Assembly: GCA_916610825.1 (NCBI GenBank)
Contig: OU744450.1
Location: 26,332,350-26,396,349 of the forward strand
DNA: 64,000 nucleotides
Source: Haliclystus octoradiatus
Taxonomy: Eukaryota; Cnidaria; Staurozoa; Stauromedusae; Haliclystidae
Reading direction: 5' to 3'
Position numbers and translations under genes: made by a program
Shown here: positions 27,201 through 36,501 of the stretch, in pieces
How positions within the stretch are numbered: position 1 is the first letter of the stretch
Layout: every line of letters begins with the position of its first letter
Notes under the pieces: generated by a model
Seen by the model: the letters and a program-made list of their open reading frames with translations, nothing else
The model's database searches: none
Told to the model about the DNA's origin: nothing

Positions 27201-30200
27201 AATGAAAATCAGCAATTGTTAACATTTAGTCCCATTTTAAATGAATATTTTATCAAGTAAAATTATTTCAGATATTGAACATGTAAATTACAGTCTAAAA
27301 TATTGCCAAAATAAAAGACATGCTTCGTGTTTTATTTTTATGTAAATATCTCGGATGTGTTGTACATCAAAACCATACGTTCTTTGATTGAAATTAGAAT
27401 AAATAATATTTAGGTGAATTATGCTGACATATGCATAAACCCTATGCTGTAATTGGCGGTACATATGACCGGCTGTCAAACAAATGGCAAATATTTACTT
27501 CTCTTGCACTAACATGTTGTTTTCTCAAGTGTGTCATTGATAACGAAGACTAACTTCATTTGGGGTAGTGATGTGTTTGAAACGATGATGATGATGTATC
27601 TCCATAAGAAAAAGTCACACTATGACATACCATGTTCGAAAACTTGGTGCACGCTGTTTAATTTTCCTATTAGTGGAATTCATTTGAACGGAATATCCCT
27701 TACATCAAGATTTTCGGGATGTAAAACCTATTACTGATCGTGAGCCGAATTGAGTATTATATAGAGCGCATGCCCAATAGGTATTTTCAAGTCAAACATC
27801 GAATTTGGAATAAAATATTTTGCAGACTGGAAATAAGTATAAAACTGTGTCGAATTTGACAGAAATATGCCTCGTTATCATATAACATGCCTCTTACCCA
27901 ATACATTGTATCAGTCCATCCTTCGCACGTGATACATGTAAATACGGTCAACATTCCAAGTAACATATTATCAAAACTAGTCATTCCGTTGTTTGGTCCA
28001 GTCCATGCCATTTCGCAAACAGTACCAGCAGGACATGATAAACCGTTTTTATTACTGCAAAGACGATCAGCCTCGTAGATTTCTGAAAATTAAAATAGAG
28101 CTTTAGTTATTTAATTCATAAAACTTTTGTTTAAAACAAATATCAAAGTACACACAGAAATTGTTTTAATTCTTGTAAGAATACTTTGCTTGAAACAAGA
28201 CAGTGTAATATAGCTCGTATGTCAATGCATTTAAACATTCCTATTATTTAATTGATTGGCTTTGCTTAATTAATTTGATCCAAAATGCTTGCAAGTTTGA
28301 CATAATAAACAAAATCTTCTTAAGCGAAGAATATCGACCTTGCATCAAGTAAAATATTATTGAAAATGTCGTTTGAACTATTTCTGATTGAGTTGGAATC
28401 CCTTTGAATGCATAAGCATGTTTGGCTTGATTTAAGAAAAAATGATCTTTGATTCAGAATTCCAAACATTTCTAAATTGCTCATCCAAAACGCAAAATTA
28501 TTAATTTGATGGGAAGTGACATTTTTCTTGAAGCAAGCAAAGACCAACTTTCATCAAGCAGAATCTACTTGAAAATTGCATAGCAATAATCAAATCAATT
28601 ATGTGACATTACAGCCAAACATTGATAAGAAATTAGTATTTTTGTGATAATAAAACTTGTAGCTAATAAACCGTTATTGTTTCGGATTATGTAATATAAA
28701 AGGATCATTTCTTGAAATGGGTAAAAACATAAACTTTCTTGAACAGATGAATCATAATTAAGGTAATGGTTATGGTGCCGGCTGACGGCCAGGCTGGATC
28801 CAATGGCGCAAGCATTCTTCTGGCAAGGGGGCTCTTCCCTGCTACGAGGTTGATGTGTATACCCCCTGTTTCTCTCTGGCGCCATCCATGTTTAGGGCTG
28901 ACGTTTTTCGGTAGAATAATGTGTAGCTGTTAATGTACTTACGTTTCGTTCCATAGTAGACACAAGTTTGATGAAATTGCCCACATAGAAATTCTAATCC
29001 AATGATTGAATAAATGACTATAACGAAGCCAACAAGCAAACAGATCTGTAACAAAGGGGCCATAGCACGACCAATTGATTTCATAACGACTTGTAAACCT
29101 ATTTTTGAATTAAATGGATTGTTAGACACATACGATATCGGATTGGGATTAAATAAAAATCGGATAATGAGATCGAATTATTTGGATGTCAACATCTTTT
29201 ATACAGTCAGTTGTAACTTATGTTAGAAAAAGGCAGAAAGGGTTAAAAAGAGAAAATAAAACTTTGAAAAAAAAGTTGAAAGAAAAAATAAAAACAGAGA
29301 ATTCGGAAATGATCAACTGAACAAGCAGAACAGAAAAAGTCGAAAAGAAAAATAAGTAGCAAATTTCATAACTGATGTACATCAAATAATGTGAATTACA
29401 GTCCAATGTCATTGCGAGAATAAATGTTACTGATACAAGCAGCTTATTAAATGCATATTTTAATTTCACAAGGAGATTGATTTGCACAACCTCATTCCCT
29501 TGTGTCATCATGATAAGGAGAGCTAAATATCATCAATGACATATAAAGAGCAATAATGATCAAAATGAACCGAGTACAAATCAAGCCCATTCCAGTATCC
29601 ATTCTGGTCACGCAGTGCATTTTTGAGTGCATCCGAATTTTAAGACATGTTGAAGCATGCCAATTTTACATAGTATATGTAAACGATAACACTAAACGTG
29701 GTTATCGTCACTGTCTCGAATGCTCTGTAATTCACTATCATAGATCATAGTGTTACAACACACATACATATAGCATGTATTACTAGATGACAGTATGACG
29801 GAGAGTTGGACAGTTGATACCATGTATACCATCACTAGAGCTAAGTAAGAAAGATATACTACAGTTTCACCCCAACCGTAACCTACATTCACGCAAAATA
29901 TGCTCAAAATAGCCAACTCATAACTTTCGGCACATTGGCTCAAACATCATATTTTTGGCAAATGTCAGGCTCATACAACTCAGAAATGAATATTTGCAAA
30001 TATGATAAAAATAGCAAACTCATCATTTCTGCCTATGAATCATTCAACGCCCGACAATCAACATACATAACAATGCATCACTATTAATTCTACTGATTCG
30101 ACGATTGAGTGGCATGTATATCGTTATGCCAACATTGACCTGAATTTTTCTACACGTTATTATCAGTCTTATGGCAATATTGTCCGCTGATTTGTAACGC

Positions 30201-32919
30201 GAGTGCATCGAAGTTAAAAACTGATGCAACATCAATCCAAAGCTAAAGTTTGGTTCCACGAAGACCACGCATATGCATGTACCCGCAAGTAATGTACTGC
30301 AGATTGGATATTAACGAATCAGTTCCTTATATCGTATCATACTGTTTTATAAATGTTGATAGATACATTAAGCATTCGAAGCATTATTCGATAGGTTGTT
30401 ATACTACAAGACAGAGTTGTGAATCGTCACTGATCAAGCCTGTCTTCACTGACTTCTGTGCAATTGAATGGCTGTCCAAACAACTTCTATTATTAGAAGC
30501 TGATTTATCCAGTGCATTTCAAGCTGATAACTCGTCTACATTATCTCCGCGATTGTAGATTCTGTCAGCTCTGAGAGGGACTGCCGACAGCTTCTAGGCA
30601 ACGTCAAGTCAATGCTCAGTTTTTGCGTATGCATATAAACGCAAACGAAGGCGACGAATGTTACATCGCTCAAACAAAACCGCACGTTGGAAACTAGGCT
30701 GCTTTTCTGCAGATGTGAAGTCAATTATGCATTGATTACGAAGAACAAAGTCGCCGGTAAGGCGTCAATTTTTATGTAAGGGATAATATCGTAATGATCC
30801 GTGAAAACTCAAAACATGTTCATCAGAATAATTGATAATTCAATTCTGAATTAATACGTTCTGTCTACTCAGCTACAACACAACCTGATATACTGGTCAC
30901 CTGCATATAACAACCACTTCTATGTATATTAGAAAGGCCTGACTATCACAGTCAACTTCTCTAAATCCCATATCAGTTCTTTATTCAAAGTTTCACAGTA
31001 TCCTATTTCCATACCGTGAATTATAGCTATGCCATTATAATTGCATTTGATGTGACCATCGTCATTAAATGCACGCATCATCACGTAATCTTCTACTAGC
31101 AACAACAACAACTCCCTTCAACATGTCAACCACTGCCATTTTGATTACAAGGCATTAGACTACACAATGAATAATCAAGCCACTAGTTTAACCTCTTTTT
31201 GATGAATGCTGCAACAAGTCTGATCCAATAGCAGATCACATAGACATTCACACATTAGAGGCTATCACATAATGGTATGTCTGTAGCACCTACTTGGAAT
31301 ACCAGATACCAATTTAAGTGGTCTTAATACACGACCAGCTCTCAAGGCTTTGATACTGCCTGCATCGAAATCTAATCTCAATTCTGGTAGACTGATGAAT
31401 CTGTAGAATAAAGAAGAAAAGAAAATATTCAAAGGCATATTAGTATAGCTTTGTTTTTCGATTTAACCTCTTTCACATGCCAGTCTGTTTGTTTTGTTGT
31501 TTGCAAGATGTGACATCCTTTTCTTTACGCCTCGTTTTCATACTTACTTGGAATCCCGGATACCAGTTTTAGAGGCCGAAGAACTCTGCCAGCTCGTAGT
31601 GCTTTTAAAGCCCCGCCTTTCAAACCCACATTTAACTCTGGCATGCTCAAAATGCTAAATTCAATAAACATGGTATTCAAATAATTTAAATTTCACATAA
31701 TAGTTGCAAATGATAACCTATGAATAAGGGTCAGTGAATAAACATGAAATATAACGTTAAAAACAGATACTTAAAATCGTATCTACAATTGTCAGTTTAT
31801 TGGGAGTACTTGGTGTTTATTATAATCCTATTTACTTAAGGACAAAATTAGATTGGACCGTGATAGAGAATTGCAAAGTAGTGAGGCTCCATTAATGCTT
31901 TAAGGGTGTTTGAAATAGTCGGATCACGAAACTGGGCTTCATTAATGCTATAAACAATATATTTTCATAATTGATCTTGGCTTGATGTCTCTTAATACAA
32001 CGTGAAAATATATGAATACAAAATATTGTTCAAGAATTGAAGCCTGGTAAAGTAAGGTCAAAATAGATCATATGATGTATTTGAACGAAGAAAGATTTCA
32101 CTGTTTCTTGGACTGCGCAGTAACTTCCAAATGGTTTGCAAACACGGACGTATAATTTGAGGTGTACACATATTTGGTTGTAAAAAATTTTCTAGGGGTA
32201 CTTCGAAGGATTATTTCAAATATCGAGTTTGAAGCTCTCTATAAATCCAAAAATCTTGAACATGTAATACATCTCAATAATATTTCGAAGCTCACAAATC
32301 TTGAAGCATAGATCTCAGATTTTTTGGATATATTTCAAAAGCTTTACTATATGTAATGGAATAATAGGCGTAATCCAGAGAAACATGATATCGTGCTGCA
32401 GGAGTTCAGTCAGTTTTCCATGTAAAGATACGTAACGAGTTTGTAGACTTATAGTAAGCGTGACAAATTGTATTGCTTAAAAATGGCTGTTTTATTTCTC
32501 AAAATTTATTGTAGACAGACGCTATAGAAAGATGAAAATGAATTCAATCTTAATCATTCGTTGTGTTTACATCTTACCGGATTAAAATTGTTGTTTCTAT
32601 TGCACGCACTATGACCTCAGTGTGAACAAGTGATTGTTCACATTATATAAACGACTTACCCGGTTACAACAACGACAAAATCTAGAATATTCCATGAGTT
32701 TCTTAGATATGAGCCAGGATGCATTATAAAACCCAACGATATAATCTTTAACAATGATTCCACACAAAATATACCTAATAAATAAATCTCGGTTTTTTCC
32801 TAAATAAATACAACAACAAAACAATAAAAAATATAGAGTGATATTCAATGAGTTTAAAATCCATAACAGAACATATTTGTTTAAAGATATATAAATATAT
32901 ATAGCAACAGACAAGTACT

Positions 32920-32951
<32 letters not shown>

Positions 32952-33977
32952 ATAAATATAATAGATATTATCTAATAGCAAAAAATAGTGCTCGATGTCA
33001 TTTGACCGAACTAAATATAATAAAAGGAGTCAAAGACTACACATTCATAATTGTGTATTCAGAATGTGTAGTCTTTGACTCCTGTTATTATACATAAATA
33101 TATGAAAAAACTTACCAATTCTCTGTTTAAATTCGATTTATCTTCAGATGGTAGTGGAGTATTCAAAGCCAATAAAATACAATTGACGAAAATGGTGAAT
33201 AAGATAAAATATTCAACAGGCTGATTACAATGTTAAGGTCTGCATTATAAATACAATATAATATTCTATATATATATATATATGTCATCATATCACACTT
33301 ATGAACTAAAAATTATTTCATTAATCAATAACAAATAATAATCTTTAAGACAAACAAAAACAAGACAGTGGGTTATGATTATCAACAATACATGCTCTTA
33401 TCGATTAAATCGGACAGTACCTTTTTAAAACGGAGAAATTGTATAGCATAAAATGGTCTTGAAAAATTAAGATTATTTAATACTTTAGATGATAAATAAT
33501 AATCAAATTTATATAGGTGAAATATAATTTGGTCAAACGTTTTTGATCATAAAATAAATCGCATGACTTCAGTACATAATTGCGCGTACATAGATGTGAA
33601 GAAAAGGTTACTTCATTTATAGCAGAAAGCTAGTTTAGTTATCTAACTCAGAAGTACTAACAAATAATTAACGTAAACATTTCTCAATCAAGCCCAATCT
33701 GAATAATTTCTCAAAACTTCACTTTTCTCTCAACATCAATTATTATAACTTTTTACATTAATAATATACATTTTTATTAATTGAAAAAGGATACTTTCGA
33801 TTCTGAGATATATCGGCAAAATTTCCGAATAAAATTGTCTTCAGGTAATATGAATAAACTTTTATATTTTTTACGAGCCGGTCCAGATATTTTTTGTAAC
33901 GATGAACTGCCGACGGACTGACTCCCAGCTGCAGAAAATGTCGAAGCCCGACGACTCATATCATCTTTTGCTTGCAT
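430..33977 (-). CDS. CACNA1 (Cav2-type): Voltage-gated calcium channel alpha-1 subunit, Cav2 type (3' end beyond window)
   Basis: Pore-forming subunit of a high-voltage-activated calcium channel of the plasma membrane, the class that drives transmitter release. Thirty-two exon positions in consistent phase sum to 3,732 nt (1,244 codons), with one position a choice between two exons. The selectivity glutamates of three pore loops are visible: CEGW (I), GEDW (II), GEGW (III). Cav2 rather than Cav1 is indicated by the start of the I-II linker ([14 protein letters not shown]), a domain II S4-S5 region reading [16 protein letters not shown] in domain III, and the III-IV linker ([14 protein letters not shown] then QYKVW). 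The start ATG at 33977 is the first Met followed by the conserved [12 protein letters not shown]; an upstream exon cannot be excluded. Domain IV from S5 and the C-terminus are outside the window. The symbol denotes the family, not a particular vertebrate paralogue. Confidence 0.95.
605..700 (+). mobile_element. tRNA-derived SINE, copy 1
   Basis: An A-box-like stretch (GTAATGGTTAGGAAATTGG) is followed about 25 nt later by a B-box-like stretch (GGGTTCATTC), then GGTTGGCGTCAGGAAG. The same order is found at 14697-14800. It lies in the Cav2 intron 556-1246 and ends near an (AC)n run. Confidence 0.6.
3186..9775 (-). CDS. Cav2: distal II-III linker and domain III
   Basis: Exons, minus strand: 9775-9718 and 8865-8736 (linker), 7885-7756 (IIIS1, [14 protein letters not shown]), 6853-6794 (S2), 6284-6178 (S3, [14 protein letters not shown]), 5784-5679 (S4, [15 protein letters not shown]), 4895-4788 (S5), 4320-4268 and 4171-4126 (turret), 3808-3708 (pore, SSTGEGWP), 3387-3186 (S6, [19 protein letters not shown]). 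The whole II-III linker is only about 110 residues, against several hundred in vertebrate Cav2. I see no synprint-like region, as is usual for invertebrate Cav2. Confidence 0.92.
4593..4684 (-). repeat. tRNA-like sequence, probably SINE head
   Basis: The minus strand has an A-box-like CACTGGTAGCACAGTGG and a canonical B-box GGGTTCGATTCC in a T arm (CGGGG loop CCTCG). The anticodon loop would be 6 nt and the acceptor ends pair poorly, so a functional tRNA gene is unlikely. It lies in the Cav2 intron 4321-4787. Confidence 0.5.
6371..6445. repeat. Miniature hairpin element
   Basis: 75 bp with arms reading AATAGAGTCAATGACTACAC and its inverted copy around a 10-nt loop, next to (TA)n. It has the same core as the hairpin at 33018-33089. 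Confidence 0.85.
6629..6770. repeat. Foldback element with 58-bp arms
   Basis: The left arm (6629-6686, ATAAATGGAACAAAGATTAG to CGCGCTTGTGCG) and right arm (6713-6770) are nearly perfect inverted copies around a 26-nt loop, flanked by (TA)n. Both arms are in the Cav2 intron 6285-6793, ending about 24 bp from the IIIS2 exon. Confidence 0.9.
7495..7652 (-). mobile_element. Short TIR element, family A, inverted
   Basis: Minus-oriented copy in the Cav2 intron 6854-7755. It ends GGGTTTGACTGTA at 7652 and carries the internal words ATAGACAGGTGG and AAGAGGTGACC. Confidence 0.75.
8019..8190 (+). mobile_element. Short TIR element, family A
   Basis: It starts TACAGTCGAACCTGTTACAACGG; the right end is decayed near 8190. 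It lies in the Cav2 intron 7886-8735, about 370 bp from the inverted copy at 7495-7652. Confidence 0.7.
10293..10302 (-). CDS. Cav2 10-nt microexon in the II-III linker
   Basis: The previous exon ends in phase 2 (AC) and the next (9775-9718) opens in phase 0, so a coding piece of length 3n+1 is required between them. The sequence GGGTCGTGAG fits exactly. It is preceded by a roughly 45-nt pyrimidine tract ending TTGTATAG and followed by a GTAAGA donor. It adds T-G-R-E to the linker. This is inferred from phase and splice signals; no transcript was seen. Confidence 0.7.
10813..24450 (-). CDS. Cav2: rest of I-II linker, domain II and proximal II-III linker
   Basis: Exons, minus strand: 24450-24336 (basic I-II linker segment), 23053-22881 (IIS1, [17 protein letters not shown]), 22287-22175 (IIS2, [12 protein letters not shown]), 15057-14948 (S3-S4, [15 protein letters not shown]), 14360-14229 (S4-S5 linker and S5, [16 protein letters not shown]), 13045-12973 (pore helix), 12396-12273 (GEDW filter and S6 start), 10966-10813 (S6 end, [13 protein letters not shown], then an acidic [11 protein letters not shown] stretch). 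The donor of 12396-12273 is AATT|GTATCT. An earlier GT would delete part of the conserved GNYTLL, which the chosen site preserves. Confidence 0.92.
11086..11420. mobile_element. C-rich-ended short inverted-repeat element, family C
   Basis: About 335 bp. The left end reads CCCCGGGGGGTAACTTCC and the right end GGAAGTTACC followed by a C run, so the ends are inverted. It lies in the Cav2 intron 10967-12272. Internal words ACGTTCAAATATTAAAGGG and TCATTCTGCCAAAGTTCCAT identify the family. Confidence 0.75.
14697..14800 (+). mobile_element. tRNA-derived SINE, copy 2
   Basis: CTTATGGTTAGGTCATTGGAC, then TTGAGTTCATCCC and TTGGTTGGCGTCAAGAAG, aligned with copy 1 over about 95 bp. It lies in the Cav2 intron 14361-14947, close to the domain II S4 exon. 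Confidence 0.6.
15379..15716 (+). repeat. Direct repeat A1 of the tyrosine-recombinase retrotransposon
   Basis: The left terminal repeat begins ATGTTACTACATATC and ends within the first 14 codons of the gag-like ORF. It matches 21076-21413 over its full 338 bp as far as I can compare by eye. Confidence 0.93.
15676..16803 (+). CDS. Gag-like ORF of the retrotransposon
   Basis: ORF of 375 aa from ATG at 15676. The N-terminal half is rich in Ser, Ala, Pro and Thr. A middle segment (about residues 155-290) has a mostly ordered composition. The C-terminus has closely spaced Cys and His residues ([26 protein letters not shown]), a zinc-knuckle-like arrangement typical of nucleocapsid regions of such elements. 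It probably coats the element RNA. The family assignment rests on position and the Cys/His cluster. Confidence 0.75.
   Translation: MPRLSRNSRDANASAPYVIPAASTLQSPVQSPSFTTFFGDAQQRQNFVNDVAQAVVAASRPPTSTSVSASSAGTVPTVNVNMDQGMSEPISLPPFVNTFSSPLPNGDAVAAASAFLSGTSVINQQENTATTSSPLPTSSLVFAPCIIGPGYAPIPSKLVGQIVSGRFVDLAELLSPSVVDVEAEPQLIMDGLAVLIAKPKSNRRKIDDIVGWIEAFTIYTSIMTTHCPERWKDLSSYKLVIIKLFRQFSGWAWLSYDTAFRQHAYASRLFDWSLINNQLYTYHTAGAAVRPRLDRNQQEKISREARGTPNGPRVCPSWNEGRCSSRYAICRWSHICSTCSEGHRSMDCPRESKQFIAPATIPPVKASDGRQWQRR
16804..18325 (+). other. Non-coding spacer of the retrotransposon, T-rich
   Basis: 1.5 kb between the gag-like and RT ORFs with no supported reading frame. It becomes extremely T-rich from about 17920, with an uninterrupted T run near 18190-18228. 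It ends in a pyrimidine tract plus CTAG at 18311-18314, resembling a splice acceptor just ahead of the RT frame. Confidence 0.6.
18315..19924 (+). CDS. Reverse transcriptase-RNase H of the retrotransposon
   Basis: Frame of about 535 aa, open from just after a splice-acceptor-like CTAG (18311-18314) to TGA at 19922. RT fingers and palm are visible: [16 protein letters not shown], then [17 protein letters not shown] with the first catalytic Asp, [13 protein letters not shown], and the YLDD box ([10 protein letters not shown]). RNase H follows, with [13 protein letters not shown], a [11 protein letters not shown] helix with Glu, [11 protein letters not shown] with Asp, and [10 protein letters not shown]. 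No ATG precedes the RT fingers; the first in-frame codons are TGC, ATT, TTG. Expression probably needs splicing, read-through or a non-AUG start. Confidence 0.92.
19954..20865 (+). CDS. Tyrosine recombinase of the retrotransposon
   Basis: The frame is open from about 19840, overlapping the RT ORF, but the first ATG is at 19954, 30 nt after the RT stop. The protein from there is about 303 aa. An N-terminal DNA-binding region ([17 protein letters not shown]) is followed by the catalytic set: Arg in [11 protein letters not shown], Lys in [10 protein letters not shown], His and Arg in [14 protein letters not shown], Trp in MGRWRSQAY and the nucleophile Tyr in YQLYTRTS. This enzyme inserts the circular cDNA. 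All catalytic residues appear present. Confidence 0.92.
   Translation: MANSLAPSTRRTYASAQHRFIAFSAHLGHATPCPANESMLCSFVTHLTDSLKLPSIKVYLSAVRALHIEQGFADPLLHCPRLHRLCQGIKRSQINKTNPRVPITDSIMKIIHQSLNLLQDDHIMFWAACTLAYFGFLRSSEYTVTNLLSFDPAIHLQPADLSFDSQSTPTCMRIRIKASKTDQFRQGCYIHIGLGSSSICAISAMSAYLHKRGDKSGPLFLLSSGHPLSRNYLSNWLRSILVDNQIPGYFSTHSFRIGAATVAARNGIPDHAIKAMGRWRSQAYQLYTRTSPASLSSFSQVLS
20972..21652 (+). repeat. Right-end repeats B1 - A2 - B2 of the retrotransposon
   Basis: B1 is 20972-21075, A2 21076-21413 and B2 21549-21652, with 135 bp of unique sequence between A2 and B2. B1 and B2 both start GGGGGAAACAG and end GGTGAGGAGTTTAA. Upstream of B1, a segment (GGTGCTTGG, GGTGGGAGTTAC) is complementary to the inside of B1 (GTAACTCCCACC, CCAAGCACC), so the end can fold into a hairpin. 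Confidence 0.9.
24054..24242 (+). mobile_element. Short TIR element, family B
   Basis: 189-bp second copy in the Cav2 intron 23054-24335. It shares the terminal CCGGCA and the internal GTTGTTAGCGGTAAATATT with the 37681-37871 copy and is more diverged at its ends. Confidence 0.75.
24975..25282. mobile_element. Family C element
   Basis: A diverged copy with GACGTCCAGTTATTAAAGG and GGTCATTCTATCAAAGTTC in the same order as the 11086-11420 element, between Cav2 exons 8 and 9. The C run is lost. Confidence 0.6.
25428..25585 (-). CDS. Cav2 exon with beta-subunit interaction domain (AID)
   Basis: This 158-bp exon follows IS6 and encodes about 52 residues. It holds the alpha-interaction domain that binds the cytosolic beta subunit: [19 protein letters not shown]. 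The family consensus QQxExxLxGYxxWIxxAE is met at the glycine, tyrosine, tryptophan and isoleucine that contact beta. Where Cav1 has QQLEE and vertebrate Cav2 has QQIER (the QXXER motif used by G-protein beta-gamma), this protein has QQVDR. The arginine is kept and Glu is replaced by Asp. Confidence 0.93.
25428..33977 (-). CDS. Cav2: N-terminus, domain I and start of I-II linker (exons 1-8)
   Basis: Exons, minus strand: 33977-33795 (N-terminus), 33220-33116 (IS1), 32799-32660 (S2 to S3, with [13 protein letters not shown]), then 31654-31548 or 31400-31294 (S3-S4 loop and S4), 29098-28943 (S5, GLEFLCGQ), 28082-27898 (pore loop, [12 protein letters not shown]), 26091-25982 (S6, [10 protein letters not shown]), 25585-25428 (I-II linker). 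All have AG acceptors and GT donors, and their phases close. The turret has cysteines in [15 protein letters not shown], as in other high-voltage-activated channels. The S4 reads [12 protein letters not shown]. The exon 1 donor (AAA|GTATCC) is weaker than the others. Confidence 0.92.
26320..26545. mobile_element. Family D element, one arm plus centre
   Basis: It contains GCGCATTGACAATCGAGACC, CATGAAATCTGTTGAAATT and GGTACGGGTGCCTTCGG, matching one arm and the centre of the 43205 element. A G run (about 26415-26423) interrupts it. It lies in the Cav2 intron 26092-27897. Confidence 0.65.
28120..28590. repeat. Diffuse CTTGAAACAAG-type repeat
   Basis: Words such as GCTTGAAACAAG, TTCTTGAAGCAAGC, GGCTTGATTTAAG and CATCAAGCAG recur every few tens of bases in the Cav2 intron 28083-28942. 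Similar stretches occur at about 11830-12075 and 23195-23320 in other Cav2 introns. No unit boundaries are clear. Confidence 0.5.
31294..31400 (-). CDS. Cav2 domain I S4 exon, variant A (mutually exclusive)
   Basis: Downstream (3') member of the pair, separated from the first by a 147-bp intron. The acceptor is TCTACAG and the donor A|GTAGGT; length 107 bp with the same phase. It encodes [15 protein letters not shown], then the same S4 as variant B. The loop is more acidic than in variant B (RLDFDAG against NVGLKGG). Either copy joins correctly to exon 3 (ends ACC GG) and to exon 5 (starts GT TTA). Confidence 0.9.
31548..31654 (-). CDS. Cav2 domain I S4 exon, variant B (mutually exclusive)
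   Basis: Upstream (5') member of a pair. The acceptor is ATTTAG and the donor A|GTAAGT; length 107 bp. With the flanking split codons it encodes [15 protein letters not shown] followed by [14 protein letters not shown] and SGIPS: end of S3, the S3-S4 loop and the S4 voltage sensor. The phase (one nt in, one nt out) equals that of the second copy. 107 is not a multiple of three, so including both copies would shift the frame. Confidence 0.9.
33018..33089. repeat. Miniature hairpin element, second copy
   Basis: 72 bp with arms GGAGTCAAAGACTACACATT and its inverse, 27 bp from the Cav2 exon 33220-33116. A long (TA)n tract lies nearby at 32917-32953. Confidence 0.85.
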
Positions 33978-36261
33978 AATGTAAATTTTAAAACACAAAA
34001 TATAATATCTTTTAACTCTATAAAGGTTGTTTAAGCAATTTAATGATAAATAATAATAGTAATATACCAATGTATAGGTGACTTTGTCTCGATGCGTAGT
34101 TTAAACGGACAAAATATTTCAGTGATTGCCCGCGGCGGACAACGCCGTCAGCTAAAAACCAATAGAACGATGAGAAATAAGATAGATATAATTCATTTGT
34201 TTTCTCCTTGTGTTAATTCTTTTGGTATAAGGTAACTTCATTTGGAATCACGACTGTAAAGGGAAGCTTTATAATACTTCCCTGTGTAACACCAACAACT
34301 AGCAATCATCTCGGACGGGTAAAATACAATCCTAAAAAGCTTTTCAGATTCACAACGAGTTATCACAAGATAGTCGGTCATAGTTTCCCTCAGCAAGTAT
34401 ATTAACCAATCAAACAGCCGTCTCACAATATGTATATCACGTGATAAGATAAAACAATAAGCTTCGGCAAATAACAGTCGATTATCTACAGGGAAATCAA
34501 ACCGATCGACATGCTACGGCCAAACACCTGTCTCGCGGCAGGGCGAAGCACCACAGACGCAAACTCACACGACCTGCGTCCAAGAAATATCCTTAAAACA
34601 TGCCTCTCTATAATGGAAATTAAAGCTTATTATTTCCAAGTTCTACTGCAAAATATATCAGCCTAGTATTATTCGAAGTGCGTTTCTTATGAAATAATAC
34701 TCACAAAGACCTGTCACCCTAGCGAAAAATAAGCGTAAAAAAGAATGATTTATTAATGAGACAAAAACAATTCTAGTCAGCAACAAATTGATGACGACAT
34801 CATTTAGTTTTATTTAACTGAATAATCACCATAGTAACAACAACAGCAACAACATGAACTCTCAGTACTTCACAGTACATCTCAGTTACTATGGATACAA
34901 ATTTAATCTGACTCAGCATTAACTATGATTGATTGAGTTAAAAATAAATATGCGCGCGTCTTGTGTTTGTTCGAAAGCGTCGTAGATGCGAAAGTTTGTT
35001 GTACTGTGGTAAAAGGACGATAGACAATCTCCCTGCTAGATTCATTAATTAAGACAATCAGATAGCGACTATTATCTATTTGTAAATACAATAGGATAAA
35101 TTTGCTTTACGGTAGAGTTTAGATTCGATTTAGGTCATAAAAGACTTCGATCAAATAAAATTACATACGTAATTTACGGCCAGCATGAACACAATAGTTT
35201 AAAATTAGAATTCTTATCAAATGTTTTCACAGTCTAACAGTTTTAAAAGACGTAAAAATACATCAATTTGTAATAATAATCACGTACAAAAGTAATACTT
35301 CCGAGGGATATATTATTATAGATATATTTATCGGTATTTGAGGCAATAAATATGCCTGATTTTAAACACCAGTAATTTTGTAGTATTGAATTTCTTACTC
35401 AATGGAAGCTAAGGAACTTATAAGCGTTAATTTTTGAATTGATAGGCCGAAATGTAGAAATTATTAATTCCATTTACAGATGAGAAGTTAAACTGGTAAA
35501 ATTCGATAACGAAATGCCTCATTGGCATAATACTGGAGTATGGTATGATTTACAAATTAAAATAGGAAAATTAGCAGTTGTTTGCTGTATATATAAGGCA
35601 TTTGATCGAATAAGAATGTCGCTAACACCTCACGATGCCTCTCGATTATCCGATGCGAAATTAAAAATTAGATTTACTCACTCATTCGCTCATGTGCTTT
35701 TTTGAAATCTGGTCAGCGTTACCAGCATGTTTGATATAGAAGTGTTTTTACTGGGTTTCAACACATCAGTCAGTGATAACTTTGAGTTTAGGTTGATAGA
35801 TTGCTATCTAGTTATTAAGTAGTGTTATTGATCTTTTAATCAAATTTAAAAAGATATTAAATGATGTCTTATTAAATCATCCTTTGCTTCCATAAGTTAT
35901 GCAACAGAAAGAGCTAGAATTTCATGACATTGTGTAAATTTATTATTTTAAAGTAAAAACGAAACAAAAAATAAAACGTTCGCTAACAATAAAATATTCA
36001 TTAAAAGAATAATCGGATTATATTACACGGATCAAGACTCTTTATGTGGGAAAAAGTCTAAAACTCCTTTCATATTTCTTTAAATTGATTTATAGGGTTT
36101 ACTTCAAAGTATAACATTAGGGGTCAAAGAAGACACGCACTAAGTTTCGCACCAAGTTCGACGCTATATGCGCCGTACTAATCATCAGGAGATATATTTA
36201 CTACAATCCGCATCATCATCAACATTACCGTAATGCTATATTCCCGAGTGCTACTCAGTCC

Positions 36262-36501
36262 ATAATTTTGGTATACGGGGGCGTTCAAATATTAAAGGGC
36301 ACCTTTTTCAAATTCCGCAACAAATGTTAGGGTATTCTTTGCCATGGGCATTTTTTGAGGTATATACTTTTTCCAGAGTGCTGTGTCTTTTTTAAAAAAT
36401 TATACTTGGGAAATCTATTTCATGATCTGAAGCTTGTCATTCTGTCAAAGTTCTATTTAAACGACCCAATTGAAGCGCAACGAAAGTTACCCCTCCTGCG
36501 G
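36262..36501. mobile_element. Family C element
   Basis: Intergenic copy. It shares TTTTGGTATACGGGGGCG, TTCAAATATTAAAGGGCACC and GTCATTCTGTCAAAGTTC with the 11086 copy, and ends near AAAGTTACCCC. Confidence 0.65.
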
